Assembly: GCA_024220525.1 (NCBI GenBank)
Contig: JAMYWO010000002.1
Span: 199,011-229,940 of the forward strand
Length of the DNA stretch: 30,930 nucleotides
From: Cochliopodium minus
Lineage: Eukaryota; Discosea; Himatismenida; Cochliopodiidae
Reading direction: 5' to 3'
Shown: positions 21,123 to 30,930 of the stretch, piece after piece
Position numbering within the stretch: position 1 is the stretch's first letter
Layout of the letters: every line of letters begins with the position of its first letter
The notes under the pieces: generated by a model
Told to the model about the DNA's origin: nothing
What the model saw: only the letters and a program-made list of their open reading frames with translations
Databases searched by the model: none
Translations under genes and position numbers: made by a program

Positions 21123-24100
21123 ATGGAAGAGATATTCAATTTGTTGTTTCAACACTACCAAGATGAATTGAAAGTAAATACCCTTTTATTCAAATTTCAG
21201 GAGAATAAAGTGGAGACGATAGAAGATGCAAAAAAACTTTCCAAAAATGATCTCAAAGATAAAATGGGTGTTTCAGCACTTGTTGAAAGGAATAAACTCT
21301 TTGATTACGTAAAAATTATTTTTATCAAAAAATATATAAATTTCATTCACCCATTTGCTTCTAATTATAAACAGATAAAAGATTATCAAATCCCAACGAA
21401 AAAAGAAGAAGAAAAACCAAATGAAAAAGACCTATGCTTTTTTGATATATTATATCAACATTACCAAGATGATATGAAAGTGAATGCTCTTATTTCCAAA
21501 TTTAAGGAAAATAAAGTGGAGACGATAGAAGATGCAAAAAAACTTTCCAAAAATGATCTCAAAGATAAAATGGGTGTTTCAGCACTTGTTGAAAGGAATA
21601 AACTCTTTGATTACGTAAAAATTATTTTTATCAAAAAATATTTAAATTTCATTCACCCATTTGCTTCTAATTATAACAGATAAAAGATTATCAAATCCCT
21701 ATTCAAGAAGATCAAGAAAAAGAAATTAAAAAAGAAATTATCTCCATTCAAGAAGAACCAACCAAAGATTCTGTACCGTTTGTTGAACAAGAGTCATTAA
21801 AAGATTCAATCTCAATAGTTGAATCAAAAGAAGAACAAAAGGAAAAACCTTTTTGCCTTGTGACGGAAAAAGTCAAAGTGAATTATGTTTCCAATTTTGA
21901 AAATCCAGTTCTAAGAGAATTCGAGAAACAATGCTACGAGAAAATATTCGAGATGTACGAAAAAGATGAGGACAACAATGAAGATTCCATCATTTTCTTT
22001 TCGGGTTTCAAGGAGAAGTTGAAAATGCAAAAGAATTCAATAGATAATGAGAAAGAAGTGAAATTGTTTTTTGAATTCATCGAAAGAATAGAGATGAACT
22101 TGGAGAAGAAGAGGCAATGGTATTCCAAAAAATCAGACAAACCTACTCCTCCACCTTTTGATTTTTGCAAGTTGAGTTTTCTCATTGAATGTAATCAGAA
22201 TTCCAAAAAGGTAAAAAAACATTCAATTCTTTCGATTCATTCAAAGAATCTCTAATTTTTTTCATTTAGTTGATCGAGGGTAAAGATGTTGTACTTCTCA
22301 TTGGTAAAACTGGATCAGGAAAATCTACGACTATTCATTTTTTATCTGGAATCAAATTGATAGAGGAAAAAGAAGAAAAAGAATTAAAAGTTGATGATAT
22401 GATCACCAAGATTTCCAAAACTTATATTGTACCAGAACATCCAATAGAAGGTTTTGAAATTGGAAAAACTATTGTATCACAAACAAGGTATGAATGAATA
22501 TACAACTTCATATTGATAAATCTAACCTAAATCTATTAATTTCCTTTTTTACAACATACTAATATATACACTGCATTATTGAAACTTTTTTTGTGAGAAT
22601 TTCATATGCGCCATATAATTTGGTTCAATTTTTAAATCTCAACATAAGATACTATATAATTGATCAATGAGATCCAAATAATCATATTATCATTTGTATA
22701 TGTTGATTAATATTGATCCTTTATCATTTTTACTAACAAATTTACATTATTAGATTTATCAATGCATTATACAATCCTGAAACAAATATCTTGCTTGTTG
22801 ATACTCCTGGGGATGGTGATACAAGGGGAATAGAGATTGATCTCGCTAATTCTGTTGGAGTTTCATCTGCGATCAAAAGATGCAAATCTGTCATTCCAAT
22901 ACTGTTGGTTCCATGTACCATCTTCTCTGAAAAGAGAAGTTCCTTTTTGCCTATTTCACAGGTAAAATAATATAAAGCAAATAATATCCTCAAATTGGAT
23001 TTTATCTCCTAATATATTTGAAAAACTAATTGATTCTATTTTCAATAGATCATCCTTTCTTATTTCGGGAAAGAAAACTTTGATGAATGTAAAAAAAAAC
23101 TTCAAATATGGTTTACTCAAAACAAAGGAGAAGTTGATATACCTTTGAAGATCCATGAAACGATACAACATATCAATTCAGTGAATGACATCAACAAGGA
23201 ACAGAAAGAAAAAACAATTGAACTCTTGAATCATATTTTTAAGTTGCTTGGCAATAAAAAGAAACAAGTAAAGATTTTGGATCCTCTTAAAGATAACTAT
23301 AAAGATTACACCGAGTTGATCAAAAATTCAAAGAAGATCAAGAACCCCAAAGAAGTATTCTCTTATGTTCCTTCCCAAAATTCTCGCCTCATGTTCACTT
23401 CTGCTCTTAAAGAAGAACAAGAAGAAATTGAACAACTTCTCTTCAAAAAGAAATATGGAATCATTTTTTTCAAGTTGGAAACATTGAGACAACTTTCTGA
23501 GGAGATGCAAGAATTCCCTGATATCAAAGAAAAAATGGGGGGATCGATTTCCAAAATCAATCAAACCATCCAGAAAGAGAAAGAAAAATTTGAACAAAGT
23601 TTTGTTGAGATCCTAGAAAAGAGAAGCGAAATCAACCAAAATGTTCTCGAGAAGTTTAGAAGCTATTGGGAATCATTGAAATATATCTGCATTTTGGATC
23701 CTTTCTTGAAGAACAAAGAAATCTCTTCTTCCATCTTTGCTAGCAATTTGTTAAAAGAAACAAAACTCTTTGCTTCAAATATAAGCTATACACAGAACTT
23801 TCAGACTACTCTCAAAGAATTTAAAATGATAGAGAACATTTGTGAAAGTTTTCAATGCATGAGTGAGGATTTTCCACAAATCCAAAAGGAAAGCAGCCAA
23901 TCTTTGAAAAAACATCTTATAGAGATCATCAACACATGTATAGATGCAAAGACACTCGAAGATCCAAAACTCCTTGGAATAAGCATCACATCTCTCTTTT
24001 ATTCAAGAATCTTACAAAAATATCTTCCAAATGAAACAAACTGCTTGGATCTTGTAAAATCTTATGAAAGTAGTGTTATCACAGTTGGTGAGCACTTAAA

Positions 24101-27100
24101 TAACCAAATCGAGCAAATAAAACTCTCAATAGAAAACAATGTAATAGACCAAGAATTTGTCAAACATCTGGAAAAGAAAATAGAGAGCTTCGATGAGTTG
24201 ATAAAACAAGAACAAATCAAGGAACATCTTCCTTCTAACTTCAAAAAAGATTCTTTCGTTGAAGTGATTACCAATTTCTGCAAAAAAGTGATCGAGGAGA
24301 TGTCACATTACTTTGAAAATGAGCAGATTCCCAAAAAAGATGAAGAAGAAAAACTTCAAAATAATTTCAAATGTATCCTCCTTTTAAAGGATATTTCTGT
24401 TGCAGTACAAAGATTAACTCTCTACCCATTTACCCAATTGAAGACCAAGATCCAAAACAACATCCAAAAACAAATCTTCAAAGATGAGCTTACCAACATG
24501 ACCAATTTCGATAAGGTGCTCAGATCTTTTCAAAACTTGAAGAAAATGAAATGGATAGATCTCGCTATGGACTCATCTTTTTGCTCTACTTTTGAATCTG
24601 AATTGATTGAGAATATAATTTTCTTTTCAAACTCAAAGCTAAATCAAATCAAGAATTGTTGCTATCAAAAAAAATGGGAAGAGATCTATGATCATCTCAA
24701 GATTGTGAATGAATTCCAAAAGATATTCGATTATGTTCCCAAATTGAATGATATCTACAAGAAATGTTTTGTGGAAGTAAATGCAGAGATCAACTATAAA
24801 TTTAATGAGATCGTTAAAGAAAGAGAAGAATCACTAGCGAATGAAGAAAGATTTCTCTATAAACAATTTGTATTCTTTATCATCATCAGAAAAGATTTTG
24901 AGTTTTTGAAGAAAATCAAATTACTCAAGTTGATCACCAACTCTTTTGAAGTGATTGATAAATTAGAAGACAAGATTGTGAGTCACCTTCTTGATCAACT
25001 TAACTTCTTTGAATCTCTCATCACTAGAAATCTTAATTTACATCAAGATGAAGATAATTTCAAGAGAATCTATCAATCATTAAATTATTTGAAAGGTAAA
25101 ATCAATAATACATCAATATTAATCAACATATACAAGACTGATAAAATGATATTCAATCTTAAAAGATTAAAATTCAAACATTATAAGATAAATTAGAATA
25201 CATCATATCGATTTTAATTAATGAATTATCCTTTTTTTAAAACATTTAATTAAAATAATTTATTTTAGATTTTCAAACACTATTTTCTGATCTTGACTTT
25301 TCTGCTTTCCCAAAATTGACTGAATCAAAAACAACTTATGATCACCAAAAGAAAGTTATTGTTATTCCTCACTTAAACTCTGTTTTCAATAAAATTCAAA
25401 AGTTGATAGGAGAGAGCAACTTCACCGAAGCAAAAAATCAAATTTCTATACTGGAGAAGAGTACCATTCTTGATTATTTGTTGGATCATCTTCCAACAAA
25501 GTCTTACACCAGTGCTTATAATGATTTTGTAAGTAAGTATGACGATGCAAACAAGGATACAGTGCTTAATATGAATAAATTTCTCAATGAAGGGCTCTTT
25601 TATGACTTGCAAACTTTGATGAATGAAATAAAAAAGAAATCTCAGTTCAGAAATTTATTCTTCAGAACAGAAAGAAAGTTTATTGATTACTTTGAGAGTC
25701 AAAAAGATGATATCAGTGATAAATTCTTCTCTCTTGTTGAAAAGGACAAGACAATCGAGAATGCAAGAAATTTGAAAAAACTGATCAAAAATTTTTTTGA
25801 TGCAGTCAAATTCCTTTCTGAATTTGTTAAAAAAGTGAAACTGCCTTTTGTTGAAGAAAATTTCAAAATCGAAGAGATTTCAATTGAAGATGGAAGAAAT
25901 TATTTGGAAAAATATCAAACTTACAATCGCTTTATCAATGTAAGTTTATAAATTTAATTCTTTTTTAAAGAACTTTAAATTTTATTTTCACAAACAGGAT
26001 CCTGAAGAAAACTTTGAAGCACAAAAATTGGATCTCAAGCAAATAAAGGTCCTCCTTGAGAAGATTAGACTTAATGAAAAAAACAAATTAGATTTCGATA
26101 AATTAAAAGAAAGTATGAAATTTGCTTTCAACAAAATGATGATAAGAGAAAAACAAAAACTAGAAGAAGCAATGTTTCAGCCACAACAAAATGTAATTGA
26201 TTTGGTGGATCTATGTCATGAACTCAACACAAATGTAGATATCAATTTTTTTTAATTTGAATTTTTTTATATTTAACAAAAAACTTTAATTGAAAAGGAA
26301 TTTAGTTTAAATGATGATATTTCAGAGTTAGAAAAGTATAAAACGACAAAAATGGAAGACATAAAAACAGGATTGGAGAAAGAAGTAACAGATTGCATCA
26401 AAAGTAGAGATTTCTTTCCTTTGAACAAAACTTTCAGGCTAACTTTTAAAAATGGTCCCATTTTTACTGAAGTTTGTGAAACATTCAACAAAGAAGTTAT
26501 CAAAGAGTGTGGTGTTTGGAAAATAGAAGCATTGGAGAAAAATCAAATCGACAAATCAAAGAAAGAGCTAAGAAAGTTGCAAGGTTTCTATTCTGTAGTT
26601 GATGTATTATACAAATCATTCTTTGATGTATCAAAAGATTCAATTGAACAAACACTGAAAGAGATTGAAGAAAAGCATCATAAAATTTTATCAGGTTTGA
26701 TTTTATTTTTCTTTCTCTTTTTTTTTTTTGACATTTAAATTAATTTCTTTTTTTTTTTAGTTATTAATAATAATCTTGAACTTGCCAAAGATCGTGATGT
26801 GGATTATGACAAGAACTTTAAAGAATTGAAATTCAAGTTAGATGAACTCAAAGAAGATCAGGGAACATTGAATAGTTACGTTGGTGTTATCCAATCTCAT
26901 CTCGATGAACAAACAGAAAAATTAGAGTTGTCTACTCAGAAAGACTTCAGTGATATTGAAGAAGAGTACAAATATATCCAAGCCAGCGATCCAGTAATAG
27001 AATATTTGGGTGAACCTAAAAAGAAAGAATTTGAGCAGTCTATGAAGAGGATAAACAACAATATCGAAAAACAAATTTCAATTGTTGAAACCCAAATTCA

Positions 27101-30100
27101 AAAAGATACTTTGAATTCTAAAGATCTTCACAAGTTTTTCAACATTGACAAAATGGATTGTAAAAAAACTGAAAAAACAATATTGGGTGCCTTTCCTGCT
27201 CTGAAAAACAAGTTGAATGATTGCAATGATAATTGTGAGCGACTAGTCAAAGAAAGAAAATTCGGAGAAATCGTTGAACCTGTGAAAAAGATCAAATCTT
27301 ACCAACCTTTGACTTTATTTTTCAGAGAAATGAAATCTTCAGAAAAAGATAGTAAAAGAGTGCAAGAAATCAAGAAAGATCTGTCCAAAATCTCTGAGAA
27401 CTTTGGAGTAGAAAAGATTGCAAAAAAAATTCAAGAAGAAGTTAGTGTGGGAAAGAGTGATGTGTCTCAAAAGTGGAAAGTGAACGAATTTGACAGAGTT
27501 GTATCGATTGTAGACTCCTTCAAAACTTTAAATAACCCCAACCTTATAAAAGAGTTTGAAGATGTTCCCAATTTTAACACAGAGACTCTCATCAAAAGCA
27601 CCATGGAGCCAATAGTTGTAGATATTGACAAAATAAAGCAAACTTCGCTCGAACAAGTTAAAGAACTCCAAAATAAAAAAAGTTTTCAAATAGATGGACT
27701 TGAAAAAATCAATTTGGGAATGAAAAAACTCCAAGCTATCCATCAATGTTCCCAAGGAATATCAGAAGAGCACCAACACGCATTTGAAGAAGTAAAAAAA
27801 GAGTTGACATCAGATATCCAAAAAAGAATCCATCTATCAAAAAACAGTGATGAAGTTGTTGTTGTTGCTCAAGAACTGGTAGATATCCAAAAAATAGGAA
27901 GTTCAATCGATGTAATATTTGATGAAGTCAAAGAACAAGTCTCTTCAAGTATCACTCTCTTCAAAACGAAAACCCAAAAACAACCCAAATTGTTCGAAGA
28001 ATTGGCAAATGAAATCATCCAGTTTAGTGGAGACGAGTTAATCAATGAATATTCTCAATTTACTTCTGTCAAAAATGGAATGTTCCACAAAGTAATTGGA
28101 AGGTAATACTTTTACTCTTTTGAAATTGTTTTAATTTGTTTATTCTTTTTTTTATTAAAAGACAAGATTACCATTACGCTTTGAACAACTTTAGAGGAGA
28201 TGGTCTGCAAGATTTAAAGGAGTTAGAAGAACTCAATTTGAAATCTGAGATCCAAAAAACTCACCTCTATGAATACGATCTGAAAAGAATGATCTTGAAA
28301 GAAGAATTCGAAAAGTATGAAAAAGAATTCACAAGATTGATCAAAACATACAAGAATCATCTCAATAAGATCCATGAAATCATCGAAGCAATCAAAAAAT
28401 TGGATTATGAAAAGGAGAATTGGAACCAAATAAGATCCAAACTGCCTCTCATCTTGGCTCATATTTTTGCAATGTGGAGTCTTTCTATGATCAAAGAGGA
28501 TAAAGATTTCAAAGGAGAAAACGAAGATGATAATCTGGATATCCGCACCTTGATCCAACCTCACTCTGTCCAAGTCTTGTCCATCTTTAGAATCTTTGGA
28601 TTGGATCAAGCTAAAAAAACAGAAGCACCCTTTAATCATCTGATCCAAATCGGAACAGGAGAAGGTAAAAGTATCACTCTTTCTGCATGTGCGATAATCT
28701 TTGCACTTCTCGGGTACGATGTTAGTTGTGTGTGTTACTCAAAGATTCTATCTGATAGAGATTATAATGCATTCAAACCCTTGTTTATTTCGTTTGATGT
28801 GATCAAGCAAGTTCACTACTCAACCATCAAGGAATTATGTGAAAAATATGTGAATGAAGAAGGAGATCTTCGTAATGATGTTGCCAAGTTCATCAATGGA
28901 GAAGATATCCAAAAAAAATCCAAATCTGTTGAAATGAAAAGAATTTTGCTTGTTGATGAAGTTGATGTCCTTTTCAGTGATGATTTCTTTGGAAAAACAT
29001 ACAACCCCATTTTCTTATTGAAAAAAGATTCTTTCCAAAATCTGATTGAATATGTGATGGATGAGAACAACGCTTTTGATTTGGTTGAGTTGAAGAATGG
29101 TCTATTCAAAGTAAAAGAATCCCAACAATACACAAATGCTCAAAAAGATTTTCCAAAAGAGTTGGGAGATCTCCTCGACACTCACATCATCAGAATGTTG
29201 TCAGACAAGAAAGACTTGGAAAACCCTCCTTCGATTGTCAAGAATGGAAAGATAGCATACAAGGAGTTTGATGATTACTCTTCCAACATAACTTATGGTT
29301 ACAAAACACAATCTGCTTACATCAAAAAATTCAAAGAGGGAGAAGTGGATGAAAAAACGATGAAAGAGAATGTTGGTTTGATTATTGTCGCTTCCCAATT
29401 TTCTTACGCAGAAATCCCAAAAAAATTCAATCTGATCATGGGTGTCACAGGAACATTGGAAACCTTGTCAAAAACACAAAACAACATTTTGGAATCTTTC
29501 AATATCAAGAAAAGATCTTACACCCCTTCTTTGTTTGGATCCAGCAAACTGAACTTTAAAACAGTCACCAACTTTTACATCGAAAACGATGAGAACAATT
29601 TCTTCTTGAAAGTGTATGACGACGCACAAAAAGTGATCAATGCTGAAAGAGCTGTTCTCATTTATTTCAAAGATGAGAAAGAGATTGAAAAATTCAAAAA
29701 GAGTGGACATTGCAACTTTAATGAAAACTTCTTGCAAGATCTCAACTCATCAATCGTAGATAAACAGTCTGTAATCAGAAAAGCTTCGAAAAAAGGTTTT
29801 GTCACCTTGTGTACTCGTGAATTTGGTAAGAAAAAAAAAAAATCTTTTCTTATCTTTTATAAACAAACATCAATCTTTTTAACTCTTTTTTATAATAGGA
29901 AGAGGAATTGATTTTATCTCTTTTGATAAAAAAGTGAAAGATAAGGGAGGTCTTCATGTCATTCAAACTTTTTTTCCAGATGAAGAAGGAGAAGAAATTC
30001 AAATAAAAGGAAGAACAGCAAGACAAGGACAAGAAGGATCCTTTCAAATCTTGTTGATGTTTGGTCCTCTCAAAAACAGATTTGGAATCAAATGGGATGA

Positions 30101-30930
30101 TTCAGTAATTTCTGCAGAAAAGTCTGAAACTAAAAGTTGGTTGAGTGCTTTCAACAGTGGTGTAGATTTTTATGAAATTTTGAGGCAGTTCAGAAAGAGC
30201 CAATTTGAAACTGCTTCAATGAGATTGACAGAAGATATCAAAAAAGTTTTGAAGATTCACAATGATAGTGTTGAACTTTCGAAACTCATTTCAAACTATG
30301 ATAAAAATCAAAGAACAAAGATCATGGATCTTATCAAAATCTTGAATCCAAGTGTCAAAATCCAAAAAGATTACCATGTAACTTTTCATTTATCTTTTCT
30401 TTTTTATTATTTCAAATTAATGCCTTTTTAAATCAGCTCTTTTTTGTTCTTGATTGTTCTGGATCGATGGGATGCACCGTTCAAAACAAGGGTGGAAAAG
30501 AAACAAGGTGGACAGCCCAATGTGGAGCAGTAGACAGCTTCATCAAAAACAGATATGACTCAAACGACGTTGTTACCTTCATTCTGTACTCAAGTAGTGC
30601 TCAAACAAGACCAAACTGGACAAAACAACCCATCAAATCTTTTAATAATAAATCGAGCAAAGATTATTTGGACTTTATTAATGGTGGTACCAACTTTTCT
30701 GCAGGTTTACAAATTGCTCAAGGAGAACTTAATAAAAACGATCATAAAAAGTACACCCCTTTCCTCTTATTTCTCTCTGATGGTGAATGTAGTGGAAGTG
30801 TTAACGGTGAAAAGGAAATGCAACTTATCGCCACTTCTCACAAAGCCAATGGATTGATTGTTTATACCATGGGTTTTTGTGAAGGAGGCAAGGCTATCCT
30901 CGAAAAACTTGCTCAGATAGGTGGTGGAAA
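21123..30930 (+). CDS. giant multidomain protein: SAM-like x2, P-loop GTPase, helical rod, SecA-like ATPase, vWA (3' end outside window)
   Basis: Exons 21123-21308, 21375-21614, 21680-22210, 22270-22487, 22754-22961, 23049-25095, 25269-25939, 25998-26234, 26298-26694, 26761-28102, 28162-29825, 29899-30377, 30437-30930 (open); at least 2904 aa, phases consistent. Residues about 1-165: two near-identical SAM-like repeats. GTPase: G1 GKTGSGKST (331-339), G3 DTPGDGDTRG (from 408); no clear N/TKxD G4. Residues about 450-2030: Lys/Glu-rich helical rod. SecA-like motor: IGTGEGKSITL (Walker A from about 2190), SKILSDRDYNAF, VDEVDVLFSDD (DEVD from about 2291), GVTGTLE, CTREFGRGIDF and GRTARQGQEGS (from about 2618). 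The order and motifs match the two RecA folds of SecA. vWA: LDCSGSMG (MIDAS D2746, S2748, S2750), GGTNFSAG, SDGE. SecA normally pushes proteins through a membrane channel, but no SecY partner is expected here, so the substrate is unknown. Introns exclude bacterial contamination. Confidence 0.85.
21204..21394 (+). repeat. tandem repeat unit 1 in the giant gene (exon plus intron)
   Basis: 191 bp matching 21510-21699 with only one substitution and one single-base length difference visible; start-to-start distance 306. The unit includes coding sequence for ENKVETIEDAKKLSKNDL and the whole following intron (21309-21374, 66 nt), so the duplication copied exon and intron together. Confidence 0.85.
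21510..21699 (+). repeat. tandem repeat unit 2 in the giant gene (exon plus intron)
   Basis: Second copy, 190 bp. Its intron (21615-21679) is 65 nt, one base shorter than in unit 1. Unspliced, the frame would hit a stop at 21681-21683; spliced from 21614 to 21680 it continues as FDYIKDYQIPIQED, matching unit 1 (FDYIKDYQIPTKKE). This supports the intron in both units. Confidence 0.85.
24630..25325 (+). repeat. 696-bp tract identical to 3574-4269
   Basis: Partner of the tract in the truncated paralogue. It spans the end of the 2047-nt exon, the full intron 25096-25268 and the first 57 bases of the next exon, without visible change. Confidence 0.85.

Noticed and set aside
21671-21683. Apparent frameshift and stop at the end of the second SAM-like repeat
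   Set aside because: A GT at 21615 and AG at 21678-21679 splice out 65 nt and restore the frame, with the same junction used in the first repeat.
28162-30377. SecA-like region as bacterial or plastid contamination
   Set aside because: It contains two GT-AG introns in phase, shares the host's base composition and is continuous with eukaryotic-style domains.
1-30930. Retrovirus-like, Polinton-like or CRISPR elements
   Set aside because: No reverse transcriptase, integrase, capsid or polymerase motifs, no long terminal repeats and no regularly spaced short repeats were seen.

Overview
The window is nuclear DNA of an AT-rich, intron-dense single-celled eukaryote. Every gene that could be followed has short GT-AG introns (about 36 to 270 nt, mostly 50 to 100), and TAA, TAG and TGA all act as stops, so the standard code fits. 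Domain content (LRR receptor with many membrane helices, SH3, SPRY, TRAF-type zinc fingers, SAM-like repeats, a giant GTPase/SecA-like/vWA protein) suggests a free-living amoeboid or flagellate protist. I cannot name the lineage. Exon models were built by hand, choosing splice sites that keep phase and paralogue or family motifs.

Layout, left to right. 1-1184: non-coding AT-rich DNA, ending at a single N (1185). 1186-7197 (+): a paralogue of the giant gene at the right end, cut at both ends but open through nine exons. About 7455-8990 (-): a decayed transposase-like gene. 9060-9343: a GC-richer 284-bp segment bounded by 13-bp inverted repeats, followed by another single N (9362). 9363-9971 (-): 5' part of a GNAT acetyltransferase, cut at that N. 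10304-11346 (+): coiled-coil/SPRY protein. 11407-12530 (-): complete GNAT paralogue. 12642-16865 (-): 19-exon LRR receptor with a C-terminal multi-helix membrane region, containing a 100-N gap that is a false duplication. 17006-18803 (+): SH3 domain fused to a histidine-rich polytopic membrane domain. 19475-20865 (-): RING-like/TRAF zinc-finger protein with SAM-like repeats. 21123 to beyond the right edge (+): the giant protein, with two SAM-like repeats, a P-loop GTPase, about 1600 residues of helical rod, a SecA-like motor ATPase and a vWA domain (at least 2904 residues).

Most promising as an undescribed system: the zinc-finger/SAM gene and the giant SAM-GTPase-SecA-vWA gene start 257 bp apart in opposite directions, and both carry SAM-like helical repeats. 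They may form a co-regulated pair in which the RING/TRAF-like protein docks on the giant ATPase. That is inference. The truncated paralogue keeps the GTPase and rod but lost the SAM, SecA and vWA parts and the glycine of its G3 motif.

The assembly needs care. Both single Ns lie exactly where gene homology stops, and the 100-N gap is flanked by the same 77 bp on both sides, so the window looks like several short-read contigs joined. Some apparent gene truncations may be joins rather than biology.
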